Positions 34,994 through 43,249 of a DNA stretch of 64,000 bases are shown piece by piece (positions within the stretch are counted from its first letter, which is position 1; the number at the start of each line of letters is the position of its first letter). Both the position numbers and the translations under genes were made by a program. Below the pieces are notes generated by a model that was given only the letters and a program-made list of their open reading frames with translations, was not told the DNA's origin and ran no database searches. The stretch lies in the NCBI RefSeq assembly GCF_000382045.1, contig NZ_KB907457.1:186001-250000 (forward strand), in the 5' to 3' direction. The stretch is from Variovorax atrisoli 110B (GTDB taxonomy: Bacteria; Pseudomonadota; Gammaproteobacteria; Burkholderiales; Burkholderiaceae_C).

Positions 34994-36058
34994 TCAATGG
35001 ACGGTGCAGGCCGTCTCCTCTTCTTCGCCCGGCGCGTCGTCGTCCGCGGGGCGCTGCACGGGCATGCGGTCCATGTGATCCGCCAGCCCGTCGAAATAGT
35101 CGCCGACGGCGCGCAGCTGCTCGGCACAGTCCTCGATGGCGTTCATGCGTGCGCGGAACGCCTCGCCGTCGGGCAGCGTGCGCACGTACCAGCCAATGTG
35201 CTTGCGCGCCGTGCGCACACCGCTGTAGTCGCCATAGAGCGCATAGTGCTCCACCAGATGGTCGAGCAGCAGGCGGCGCACCTCCGCCACCAGCGGTGGC
35301 GCGCGGTGGGTGCCGGTCTCGAGGAAGTGCGCGATCTCGCGGAAGATCCACGGCCGCCCCTGCGCGGCGCGGCCGACCATCACGGCGTCGGCGCCGGTGG
35401 CCGCGAGCACGTCGCGCGCCTTCTCGGGTGAATTGATGTCGCCGTTGGCCACCACCGGCACGCGCACGGCAGCCTTCACGGCGGCGATGGTGTCGTACTC
35501 GGCGAAGCCCTTGTAGCCCTGCTCGCGCGTGCGTCCGTGCACGGTGAGCATCTGCACGCCGGCCGATTCGAAGTCGCGCGCCAGCTTCACCGCGTTGCGG
35601 TGCTCCATGCTCCAGCCGGTGCGCATCTTGAGCGTGACCGGCACGCCGAAGGGCTGCGCCGCGTCGACCACGGCCTGCACGATCTCCAGCGCGAGCGGCT
35701 CGTCGCGCATCAGCGCCGAGCCGGCCCACTTGTTGCAGACCTTCTTGGCCGGGCAGCCCATGTTGATGTCGATGATCTGCGCGCCGCGCTCGATGTTGTA
35801 GACCGCGGCCTCGGCCATCATGGCCGCGTCGGTGCCGGCGATCTGCACCGCAATGGGGCCCGGCTCTCCGTCGTGGTTGGCGCGCCGCGATGTCTTGAGC
35901 GAACCCCAGAGCTCCTTGCGCGAGGTGACCATCTCGCTGACCGCGTACCCCGCGCCGAGCGCACGGCACAGCATGCGGAAGGGCCGGTCCGTCACGCCGG
36001 CCATGGGCGCGACGAACAGGCGGTTCTCCAGCGTGTGGTTGCCGATCTGCAAGGTCAT
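34994..36058 (-). CDS. dusB: tRNA-dihydrouridine synthase B
   Basis: A 354-residue FMN enzyme that reduces uridine in the tRNA D-loop. Features in order are VAPMAGVTDRPFR, INMGCPAKKVCNKWAGSAL with the catalytic Cys, TVHGRTREQGYKG, and NGDINS. An acidic C-terminal tail (DDDAPGEEEE) is unusual. The start MTLQIGNH is used. The frame is open further upstream but that stretch includes the promoter region shared with the divergent YqaA-like gene. Confidence 0.95.
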   Translation of the reverse strand: MTLQIGNHTLENRLFVAPMAGVTDRPFRMLCRALGAGYAVSEMVTSRKELWGSLKTSRRANHDGEPGPIAVQIAGTDAAMMAEAAVYNIERGAQIIDINMGCPAKKVCNKWAGSALMRDEPLALEIVQAVVDAAQPFGVPVTLKMRTGWSMEHRNAVKLARDFESAGVQMLTVHGRTREQGYKGFAEYDTIAAVKAAVRVPVVANGDINSPEKARDVLAATGADAVMVGRAAQGRPWIFREIAHFLETGTHRAPPLVAEVRRLLLDHLVEHYALYGDYSGVRTARKHIGWYVRTLPDGEAFRARMNAIEDCAEQLRAVGDYFDGLADHMDRMPVQRPADDDAPGEEEETACTVH

Positions 36059-36233
36059 TTGGAAGGGGGGAGCTGCGCGTTCGGCTGCTGAAAAATGAGG
36101 CACGATTGTAGCCACGCCGCATTTCAGCGACTGAAACGATTTGCGCCTCGGTACCCCGTACAAATACCGGTGCGCGCCGGGGCTTTCTCCCACGCGTCGG
36201 CGGTGCCTGCGCTGCCTATACTGCGCCGACCCT

Positions 36234-36704
36234 ATGGAAGCCTGGCTCGACTCTCTCCTTGCGCTGCTGGCACTGCCGCAGTACGGACTCTCCACGCTGT
36301 TCGTGGCTGCCTTCGTCTCGGCGACGCTTCTGCCGGTGGGCTCCGAGCCATTTCTCTTCGGCCTGCTCAAGCTCAATCCCGACATGTTCTGGCCCGCCAT
36401 CGCAGTCGCGACCGTGGGCAACACGCTCGGCGGCGCAGTCGACTGGTGGATGGGCTACGGCGCGCACAAGGTCGCCGACAAATACTCGCACTCGAAACAT
36501 CATGTGCGTGTTCTGGGCTGGCTCGAGAAGCTCGGCCCCAAGGCCTGCCTGCTGAGCTGGCTGCCGCTGGTGGGCGATCCGCTGTGCGCGGTCGCCGGCT
36601 GGCTCAAGCTTCCGTTCTGGCCCTGCGTGGCCTACATGGCGATCGGGAAATTCCTGCGCTATGTCTCCATGACTGTCGCGCTGCTGCACGTCTTCCCGTC
36701 GTAG
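36234..36704 (+). CDS. YqaA-like DedA/VTT-domain membrane protein
   Basis: This 156-residue protein has about four membrane segments with the VTT-type features FVAAFVSATLLPVGSEPF, TVGNTLGGAVDWWMGYG and SWLPLVGDPLC-AVAGWL. Members of this group are proposed lipid-handling or ion-related membrane proteins. E. coli YqaA is the nearest named relative. It is divergent from dusB and followed by a remnant of the repeat. Confidence 0.85.
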   Translation: MEAWLDSLLALLALPQYGLSTLFVAAFVSATLLPVGSEPFLFGLLKLNPDMFWPAIAVATVGNTLGGAVDWWMGYGAHKVADKYSHSKHHVRVLGWLEKLGPKACLLSWLPLVGDPLCAVAGWLKLPFWPCVAYMAIGKFLRYVSMTVALLHVFPS

Positions 36705-36708
36705 TTGT

Positions 36709-36766
36709 CGCTCACCGCCGAACTGCGCGCGCTTCGTTCATGTCGCTTCGCCGACGCCTTTCCGAA
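36709..36766 (+). repeat. Degenerate intergenic repeat, possible copy 12
   Basis: After the YqaA-like stop there is GCTCACCGCC...GCGCGCTTCG...TGTCGCTTCGCCGACGCC, a weak match to the first half of the family. It has the same plus-strand orientation as its upstream gene. It is too diverged to be certain. Confidence 0.35.
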
Positions 36767-36788
36767 GCGGCTATCGCGAAGGAATGAC

Positions 36789-37463
36789 TCAGTTCAGAAG
36801 CTCATAAGGACCGCCGCGCTCCAGCGCACGCTTGTACGCAGGACGCGAATGGATGCGCTCCAGGTATGCCATCAGCTTCGGCCGCTTCGCATCGAGCCCG
36901 CCGCGCGCCCGCGCGGCCTCGACCACGAAGCTCATCTGGATGTCCGCGCCAGTGAACGCATCGCCTGCGAACCACTCGCTCCTGCCCAGCTCGGCCTCCA
37001 TGTAGTTCAGGTGGCTCGCGATGTTCGGATGGATGAACGCCGATTTCGTCTTCGCCGCGATCGCCTTCGCCACCGGCCTCGCGAAGAAAGGCATCTTGCC
37101 GGTCTCGATGCGGTCGAAGATCAGCTTCAGCAGCAGCGGAGACATGGCCGTGCCTTCCGCGAAATGCAGCCAGTAGCGATAGCGCACCGCCTCCGGCGAA
37201 CCCGCGACTGGAGCGAGCCGGCCGTTGCCGTAGCGCTCGATCACCGTCTCGATGATCGCGCCCGACTCGGCGAGCGTGAGTCCGTCATCCGTCGTGACGA
37301 CCGGTGACTTTCCCAGCGGATGAACGGCCCGCAGCGAAGCGGGCGCCAACATGGTCTGCGGATCGCGCTGGTAATGCACGACCTCGTAGGGCAGCTCCAG
37401 CTCCTCGAGCAGCCAGAGCACGCGTTGCGAGCGGGAGTTGTTGAGGTGGTGGACGGTGAGCAT
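36789..37463 (-). CDS. Glutathione S-transferase
   Basis: This 224-residue protein has the N-terminal thioredoxin-like GST domain (HHLNNSRSQRVLWLLEEL near the start, SPVV and the LAESGAIIE motif near residue 65-75). The C-terminal all-helical domain has the FTGADIQMSF box. It conjugates glutathione to electrophiles in the cytoplasm, and the substrate is unknown. It is convergent with the YqaA-like gene. Confidence 0.92.
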   Translation of the reverse strand: MLTVHHLNNSRSQRVLWLLEELELPYEVVHYQRDPQTMLAPASLRAVHPLGKSPVVTTDDGLTLAESGAIIETVIERYGNGRLAPVAGSPEAVRYRYWLHFAEGTAMSPLLLKLIFDRIETGKMPFFARPVAKAIAAKTKSAFIHPNIASHLNYMEAELGRSEWFAGDAFTGADIQMSFVVEAARARGGLDAKRPKLMAYLERIHSRPAYKRALERGGPYELLN

Positions 37464-37527
37464 GGGGCTGGCCTTGGGAGGAGAGACGGGGCGCGCGGAG
37501 TCTATCCAACAACCCGCTGCCGCGGCT

Positions 37528-37713
37528 TCACTTCACGCCGGCCTTGCGCAACTCGTCTGCCGTGATGCGAACCGGCTTCTGGCCTCGCTGCACCACGATG
37601 GCGGTGTTGGTGCGTACTGCTGCTTCCCGAGCCGCCCTGGCAGCGCGCCGGATCGCGATCAGCGACCCGGCGAGGTCCTTGTCCTTAGCCTGCGACAGCT
37701 GCTCATTGGTCAT
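37528..37713 (-). CDS. Small protein, candidate antitoxin of the zeta-like kinase
   Basis: A 61-residue protein (start MTNEQLSQ) that overlaps the stop of the zeta-toxin-like gene by four bases (ATGA). The N-terminal two thirds form an Ala/Arg-rich amphipathic helix. The C-terminal part (VQRGQKPVRITADELRKAG) resembles a short beta strand plus helix. Size and coupling suggest an antitoxin or partner. The gene order (kinase first) differs from epsilon-zeta. An ATG at 37728 would add five residues. Confidence 0.75.
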   Translation of the reverse strand: MTNEQLSQAKDKDLAGSLIAIRRAARAAREAAVRTNTAIVVQRGQKPVRITADELRKAGVK

Positions 37714-38231
37714 GACGCTTCTCCCCATTCGATGAGAGCCGGCTCTTCACCGGAGTTGTCGTACAGAGCCCAGGCATCGACCGCACCGCGATAGCTGTCG
37801 TCGAAGTTCCTGCGCCCAGACGCGAAGCGGCGGCGAATCACATCCTCAGGAATGTGATGGCCGCCTTGGCGAACACGTTCCGCCACACGCGCGACTGCAA
37901 ATTCTGCCGTGGGCAATGACAGAAAGAAAAGACTCACGTGATAGCCCGAGGCTCTCCAGGCGCCGATATGGCGCAGATAGCCCAGTCCCGACAAGGTCGT
38001 TTCGAAGGCGAAGCTTTCTCGCCGACGGACACACTCCGCAATCTCATCGAGCATCAGCCGACCGGCCTTGATCGCTTCTGCTTCCGGCGCGAAAGGAGAC
38101 AGCCCGGCAGCGATCAAGTCCGCATTGATGAAGCGCGAAAGCTGCGCTTCCTGCGGAAGGAAAGCCCGGGCGAAGGTGGTCTTGCCCGCGCCATTGGGCC
38201 CCGCAATGATGACGATCTTGGGACGACTCAT
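37710..38231 (-). CDS. Zeta-toxin-like P-loop kinase
   Basis: A 173-residue protein with Walker A GPNGAGKTT (residues 11-19), an INADLIAAG segment as in zeta toxins, FAFETTLSG and a late Arg pair (VIRRRF). Zeta toxins phosphorylate UDP-N-acetylglucosamine and block cell-wall synthesis, and this branch is shorter (zeta is about 285). It sits in a two-gene unit with a 61-residue partner. Toxicity is inference; a housekeeping nucleotide kinase is possible. Confidence 0.8.
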   Translation of the reverse strand: MSRPKIVIIAGPNGAGKTTFARAFLPQEAQLSRFINADLIAAGLSPFAPEAEAIKAGRLMLDEIAECVRRRESFAFETTLSGLGYLRHIGAWRASGYHVSLFFLSLPTAEFAVARVAERVRQGGHHIPEDVIRRRFASGRRNFDDSYRGAVDAWALYDNSGEEPALIEWGEAS

Positions 38232-38256
38232 CGGAGGGGCATCTCACCGGCGGGAA

Positions 38257-39348
38257 TCAGGAGCTGAACAGGAAGTTCATCACGTCGCCATCCTTCACGA
38301 CGTATTCCTTGCCTTCCGAGCGCATCTTCCCCGCGTCCTTGGCGCCCTGCTCGCCCTTGTAGGCGATGTAGTCCTCGAAGGCGATGGTCTGGGCGCGGAT
38401 GTAGCCCTTCTCGAAGTCGCCGTGGATCACGCCTGCCGCCTGGGGGCCGGTGTCGCCGATGTGGATGGTCCAGGCGCGCACTTCCTTCACGCCGGCGGTG
38501 AAGTAGGTCTGCAGGCCCAGCAGCTTGAAGGCCGCACGGATCAGGCGGTTCAGGCCCGGCTCCTCCTGGCCGATCTCGGCGAGGAACATCTTCTTGTCCT
38601 CGTCGTCCATCTCGGCCAGGTCGGCCTCGATCTTGGCGCAGATGGCGACCACGGGCGCGCCCTGCTTCGCGGCATATTCGCGCAGGCGGTCGAGGTAGGG
38701 GTTGTTCTCGAAGCCGTCTTCGGACACGTTGCCGACGAACATCGCGGGCTTGGCGGTGATCAGCGAGAAGGTCTTGATCAGCGGGCGCTCTTCCTTGGTG
38801 AACTCGAGCGCGCGCACCGGCGTGTTCTCGTTGAGCGCGGTCTGGCAGCGCTCGAGCAGGCCGACCAGCTTCTGCGCGTCCTTGTCGCCCGAGCGGGCCA
38901 CCTTGGTGTGGCGGGCCAGCGCCTTCTCGACGGTGGCGAGGTCGGCCAGGCACAGCTCGGTCTGGATCACCTCGATGTCGGAGATCGGGTCGACCTTGCC
39001 GGCCACGTGGACGACGTTGTCGTCGTCGAAGCAGCGCACCACATTGACGGTGGCGTCGGTCTCGCGGATGTGGGCCAGGAACTTGTTGCCCAGGCCTTCG
39101 CCGGTGCTGGCGCCGGCCACCAGGCCGGCGATGTCGACGAACTCGACGATGGCGGGCACCACGCGCTCGGGCTTGACGATCTCGGCGAGCTGGTCGAGGC
39201 GCGGGTCGGGCACTTCCACCACGCCCACGTTGGGCTCGATGGTGCAGAAGGGATAGTTTTCCGCCGCGATGCCGGCCTTGGTCAGCGCATTGAAAAGGGT
39301 GGATTTACCGACGTTGGGCAGGCCGACGATGCCGCATTGCAAACTCAT
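38257..39348 (-). CDS. ychF: Redox-regulated ATPase YchF (Obg-like)
   Basis: This 363-residue P-loop NTPase of the Obg family prefers ATP. It has GLPNVGKST at the N-terminus, EFVDIAGLVAGASTGEGLGNKFL as the switch region, and a C-terminal TGS-like domain with EGKEYVVKDGDVMNFLF. It binds ribosomes and affects stress responses. The start MSLQCGIV is used since the upstream frame is weak. It follows the zeta unit by 25 bases on the same strand. Confidence 0.96.
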   Translation of the reverse strand: MSLQCGIVGLPNVGKSTLFNALTKAGIAAENYPFCTIEPNVGVVEVPDPRLDQLAEIVKPERVVPAIVEFVDIAGLVAGASTGEGLGNKFLAHIRETDATVNVVRCFDDDNVVHVAGKVDPISDIEVIQTELCLADLATVEKALARHTKVARSGDKDAQKLVGLLERCQTALNENTPVRALEFTKEERPLIKTFSLITAKPAMFVGNVSEDGFENNPYLDRLREYAAKQGAPVVAICAKIEADLAEMDDEDKKMFLAEIGQEEPGLNRLIRAAFKLLGLQTYFTAGVKEVRAWTIHIGDTGPQAAGVIHGDFEKGYIRAQTIAFEDYIAYKGEQGAKDAGKMRSEGKEYVVKDGDVMNFLFSS

Positions 39349-39460
39349 GGGAGGTCCTCTTGGGTAACCGGCAATTTTAGGCGAGCATGTCCCGATGCCC
39401 ATCCGACAGGTCTTCCAGCCCGCCGGCCGAGCCCTCGGCGATCAGGGTTAGCACCGATCG

Positions 39461-39484
39461 GCAAACGTTTGCGCAAACGTTTCC
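39461..39484. promoter_or_regulatory. Two LacI-type operators in front of the ribose operon
   Basis: GCAAACGTTTGC (39461-39472), a perfect palindrome, is followed immediately by GCAAACGTTTCC (39473-39484). Both have the AAACGTTT core typical of LacI/GalR family sites. They lie 73 bases before rbsB, and the operon encodes its own LacI-type regulator, which should bind here. Confidence 0.8.
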
Positions 39485-39556
39485 GTAAGTTAACATCGGC
39501 GCCCCGGCCAAGACCGGCGCACCGTTTCGATCCACCCATCCCAGGAGACAACCACC

Positions 39557-40510
39557 ATGAAGTTCACCCGCCGTACCCTGCAAAGCGCTGCCGCACTGAC
39601 GCTGCTGGGCGCCATGGCCGGAACGCCCGTTCTCGCGCAGGAAAAGCCCAAGGTCGCGCTGGTCATGAAGTCGCTGGCCAACGAATTCTTCCGCACCATG
39701 GAAGACGGCGCCAAGGCGCACCAAAAGGCCAACGCCGCCAAGTACACGCTGGTGGCCAACGGCATCAAGGACGAGACCGACACCGCCGCGCAGATCAAGA
39801 TGGTCGAGCAGATGGTGGCGCAGAAGATCAACGCGCTGGTCATCGCGCCGGCCGATTCGAAGGCGCTGGTGCCGGCCGTGAAGGCGGCCATCGACAAGGG
39901 CATCCTGGTGGTCAACATCGACAACCAGTTCGACGCCGCCGCGCTGAAGGAAAAGGGCATTCAGGTGCCCTTCGTCGGCCCCGACAACCGCGCCGGCGCC
40001 AAGCTGGTGGGCGATGCGCTCGCCAAGGAGCTGAAGGCGGGCGACAAGGTCGGCATCATCGAAGGCGTGTCGACCACCTTCAATGCGCAGCAGCGCACGC
40101 TGGGCTACCAGGACGCGATGAAGGCCGCCGGCGTGACGGTGGTGGGCGTGCAGTCGGGCCAGTGGGAAATCGACAAGGGCAACACCGTGGCCGCCGGCAT
40201 GATGCGCGAGCACCCCGACCTGAAGGCGCTGCTCGCGGGCAACGACAGCATGGCCCTGGGCGCCGTGGCTGCCGTCAAGGCCGCCGGCAAGACCGGCAAG
40301 GTGCTGGTGGTCGGCTACGACAACATCGGCGCCATCAAGCCGATGCTCAAGGACGGCCGCGTGCTCGCCACGGCCGACCAGTTCGCCGCCAAGCAGGCCG
40401 TGTTCGGCATCGAAACCGCGCTGAAGGCGCTGGCCGAGGGCAAGAAGCAGGCCGACATGCCCGCCGAGGTGAAGACCGACGTGGTGCTCGTCACCAAGGA
40501 CTCGAAGTAA
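39557..40510 (+). CDS. rbsB: Ribose-type ABC transporter substrate-binding protein
   Basis: This 317-residue type I periplasmic sugar-binding protein has a signal peptide of about 27 residues (TPVLA|QE). The N-lobe has KVALVMKSLANEFF and ALVIAPADS; a later segment reads GYDNIGAIKPMLKDGR. Ribose is the likely ligand because rbsK and rbsD follow in the same operon. A repeat copy separates it from rbsA. Confidence 0.93.
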   Translation: MKFTRRTLQSAAALTLLGAMAGTPVLAQEKPKVALVMKSLANEFFRTMEDGAKAHQKANAAKYTLVANGIKDETDTAAQIKMVEQMVAQKINALVIAPADSKALVPAVKAAIDKGILVVNIDNQFDAAALKEKGIQVPFVGPDNRAGAKLVGDALAKELKAGDKVGIIEGVSTTFNAQQRTLGYQDAMKAAGVTVVGVQSGQWEIDKGNTVAAGMMREHPDLKALLAGNDSMALGAVAAVKAAGKTGKVLVVGYDNIGAIKPMLKDGRVLATADQFAAKQAVFGIETALKALAEGKKQADMPAEVKTDVVLVTKDSK

Positions 40511-40513
40511 ATG

Positions 40514-40612
40514 TTGCTCGCCCCCAGGCTTTGCGCACTTCGTGTCGCTTCGCCAAACCCCTGCCGGGGGCAACACCGACGGCCCGGCAAAGCCGGTTCC
40601 GCGGTGTTTCTG
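40514..40612 (+). repeat. Intergenic structured repeat, copy 8
   Basis: It lies between rbsB and rbsA and is a near-complete copy. The parts are CACTTCGTG, the hairpin CCCC-TGCC-GGGG, the outer arm AACACC/GGTGTT and the inner hairpin CCGGC-AAA-GCCGG. It starts three bases after the rbsB stop, where a hairpin could set the relative amount of binding protein over transporter. Confidence 0.93.
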
Positions 40613-40627
40613 GAATAAGGTTTATCG

Positions 40628-42226
40628 ATGGCTGACAACGATCCCGGCGCGCCCGTGCTCTCGCTGAGCGCCATGGGCAAGGACTATGCGGCGCCGGTGC
40701 TGGACGACGTCTCGCTCGTGCTCAACCCCGGCGAAGTGCTGGCCCTCACGGGCGAGAACGGCGCCGGCAAGAGCACGCTGTCGAAGATCGTCTGCGGCCT
40801 GGTGCAGCCCACGCGCGGCCAGATGCTGCTCGACGGCAAGCCCTTCGCGCCCACCTCGCGCCGCGACGCCGAGCGCCTGGGCGTTCGCATGGTGATGCAG
40901 GAGCTCGGCCTCGTCACCACGCTGTCTGTGGCCGAGAACCTGCTGCTCGACCGCCTGCCCAACAAGACCGGCTGGATTCGCAAGGCCAGGCTGCACGAGC
41001 TGGCCGCGCGCCAGCTCGCCAAGATCGGCATGCAGAACATCGACCCGGCCACGCCCGTGGCGCGACTGGGCATCGGCCAGCAGCAGATGGTCGAGATCGC
41101 GCGCAACCTGCAGGACGACACGCGCGTGCTGGTGCTCGACGAGCCCACCGCCATGCTCACGCCGCGCGAGACCTCGCACCTCTTCGAGCAGATCGACCTG
41201 CTGAAGGCGCGCGGCGTGGCGATCGTCTACGTGTCGCACCGCCTGGAAGAACTGCAGCGCATCGCCGACCGCGTGGCGGTGCTGCGCGACGGCCGCCTGG
41301 TGGACGTGCGCCCCATGGCCGGCGTGCGCGAATCCGAACTGGTGCAGCGCATGGTCGGCCGCGCGGTGCACGAGCACGAGGGCCGCGACCGCCGCGCGGC
41401 AGGCCCCGTGCTGCTGAGCGCACGCGGCATCGGCCGCGCGCAGGTCGTTCGCGACGTGGACATCGACCTGCGCGCGGGCGAAGTCATGGGCCTGGCCGGC
41501 CTGGTCGGCTCGGGCCGGACCGAACTGGTGCGCTTGCTGTTCGGCGCCGACCGCGCCGACCGCGGCGAGATCACGCTGCACGCCGACGGCAAGACCACCC
41601 ACCACGTGCGCAAGGGCTGGCGCTCGCCGATGCAGGCGATCCGCGCAGGCATCGGCCTGGTCACCGAAGACCGCAAGTCGCAGGGCCTGCTGCTGCCGCA
41701 ATCGATCCGCGTGAACGCCACGCTGAGCGACCTGGGCGCGATCTCGCATGCCGGCTGGCTGCGCGGCGCCAAGGAGCGCAGCATCGCGCGCAAGCTGGTG
41801 GAACTGCTGCGCATCCGCTCGCGCAGCATCGAGCAGCCGGTGGCCACGCTCAGCGGCGGCAACCAGCAGAAGGTGGTATTCGCGCGCTGGCTGCACCGCG
41901 AATGCAAGGTGCTGCTGCTCGACGAACCCACGCGCGGCGTGGATGTGGGCGCGCGCGCCGACCTCTACGCCGAACTCGACCGCATGACCGACGCCGGCAA
42001 GGCGCTGCTGATGGTGTCGAGCGACCTGCGCGAACTCATGGCCATGTGCGACCGCATCGGCGTGATGAGCGCCGGCCGCCTGGTCGCGGTGTTCGAGCGC
42101 GGAGAATGGACCGAACAATCGCTGCTGGCCGCGGCATTCAGCGACGCCACGGGACACCCAGCAGCCCAACCGCCGACGGTATCCCCCGTTTCCGACCCGA
42201 CCCCGGTCGCCGCCGACACACCATGA
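40628..42226 (+). CDS. rbsA: Ribose-type ABC transporter ATP-binding protein (two nucleotide-binding domains)
   Basis: This 532-residue ATPase has tandem ABC domains. The first has GENGAGKST (about residues 45) and LGIGQQQMVEIAR. The second has GLVGSGRTEL and LSGGNQQKVVFARWL, followed by LLLDEPTRGVDVGARADLY. It powers sugar import through RbsC. The rbsC start overlaps its stop by four bases. A Pro-rich C-terminal tail is unlike E. coli RbsA. Confidence 0.94.
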   Translation: MADNDPGAPVLSLSAMGKDYAAPVLDDVSLVLNPGEVLALTGENGAGKSTLSKIVCGLVQPTRGQMLLDGKPFAPTSRRDAERLGVRMVMQELGLVTTLSVAENLLLDRLPNKTGWIRKARLHELAARQLAKIGMQNIDPATPVARLGIGQQQMVEIARNLQDDTRVLVLDEPTAMLTPRETSHLFEQIDLLKARGVAIVYVSHRLEELQRIADRVAVLRDGRLVDVRPMAGVRESELVQRMVGRAVHEHEGRDRRAAGPVLLSARGIGRAQVVRDVDIDLRAGEVMGLAGLVGSGRTELVRLLFGADRADRGEITLHADGKTTHHVRKGWRSPMQAIRAGIGLVTEDRKSQGLLLPQSIRVNATLSDLGAISHAGWLRGAKERSIARKLVELLRIRSRSIEQPVATLSGGNQQKVVFARWLHRECKVLLLDEPTRGVDVGARADLYAELDRMTDAGKALLMVSSDLRELMAMCDRIGVMSAGRLVAVFERGEWTEQSLLAAAFSDATGHPAAQPPTVSPVSDPTPVAADTP

Positions 42227-43215
42227 ACGCCGCTTCCCCGAAATCCAATACGCCGCCCGCGCCTTCCGCGCTCAAGGGCCAGCTCGGCACCTACCTGGGC
42301 CTGACGATCGTGCTCGTGGGCATGATCGCCCTCTTCGGCTCGCTCAGCGAATACTTCCTGACGCGCGAGACCTTCGTCTCCATCGCCAACGAGATCCCGG
42401 CGCTGGCCGTGATGGCGGTCGGCATGACCTTCGTGCTGATCATCGCGGGCATCGACCTGTCGGTGGGCTCGGTGCTGGCGCTCAGCGCCGCCGTCACCGC
42501 CGCCGCCATCCTCGAATGGAAGCTCTCGGTGCCGCTGGCCGCCGCGCTCGGACTGGCCACGGGCCTGGTGTGCGGCACGGTCACGGGCGCGGTGTCGGTG
42601 GCATGGCGGCTGCCGAGCTTCATCGTGTCGCTGGGCATGCTGGAGGCGGTGCGCGGCGGCGCCTACCTCGTGACCGATTCGCGCACGCAGTACGTGGGCG
42701 ACGCCATCTCGGGCCTGGCCGCGCCGTGGATCGGCGGCATCTCCGCCGCCTTCGTGCTGGCGGTGGTGCTGGTGGTCATCGGGCAGCTGGTGCTCACGCG
42801 CACCGTGTTCGGCCGCCACGTGGTGGGCATCGGCACCAACGAGGAGGCGATGCGCCTGGCGGGCGTCGATCCGCGGCCCATCCGCATCATCGTGTTCGCC
42901 GTCACCGGCCTGCTGGCCGGCCTCGCGGGCCTGATGCAGTCCGCCCGCCTCGAGGCCGCCGACCCGAACGCGGGTGTGGGCATCGAGCTGCAGGTGATCG
43001 CGGCCGTGGTGATCGGCGGCACCAGCCTGATGGGCGGGCGCGGCTCGGTCGTCAACACCTTCTTCGGCGTGCTGATCATCGCGGTGCTCGAGGCCGGCCT
43101 CGCGCAGGTGGGCGCCAGCGAGCCGAGCAAGCGGATCATCACCGGCGCGGTGATCGTGGTGGCGGTGATCATCGACACGCTGCGTCAGCGCCGCGCGGAA
43201 CGCCGGCTGGCCTGA
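42223..43215 (+). CDS. rbsC: Ribose-type ABC transporter permease
   Basis: This 330-residue membrane protein of the RbsC/AraH family has AVGMTFVLIIAGIDLSVGSVLAL (family signature), about eight to ten membrane segments and EVIAAVVIGGTS-like IELQVIAAVVIGGTSLMGG. It forms the channel paired with RbsA. It starts within the rbsA stop (ATGA). Confidence 0.94.
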   Translation: MNAASPKSNTPPAPSALKGQLGTYLGLTIVLVGMIALFGSLSEYFLTRETFVSIANEIPALAVMAVGMTFVLIIAGIDLSVGSVLALSAAVTAAAILEWKLSVPLAAALGLATGLVCGTVTGAVSVAWRLPSFIVSLGMLEAVRGGAYLVTDSRTQYVGDAISGLAAPWIGGISAAFVLAVVLVVIGQLVLTRTVFGRHVVGIGTNEEAMRLAGVDPRPIRIIVFAVTGLLAGLAGLMQSARLEAADPNAGVGIELQVIAAVVIGGTSLMGGRGSVVNTFFGVLIIAVLEAGLAQVGASEPSKRIITGAVIVVAVIIDTLRQRRAERRLA

Positions 43216-43249
43216 TCGGCTCCCGTCCATCCAGCAACAGGAAAGAACC

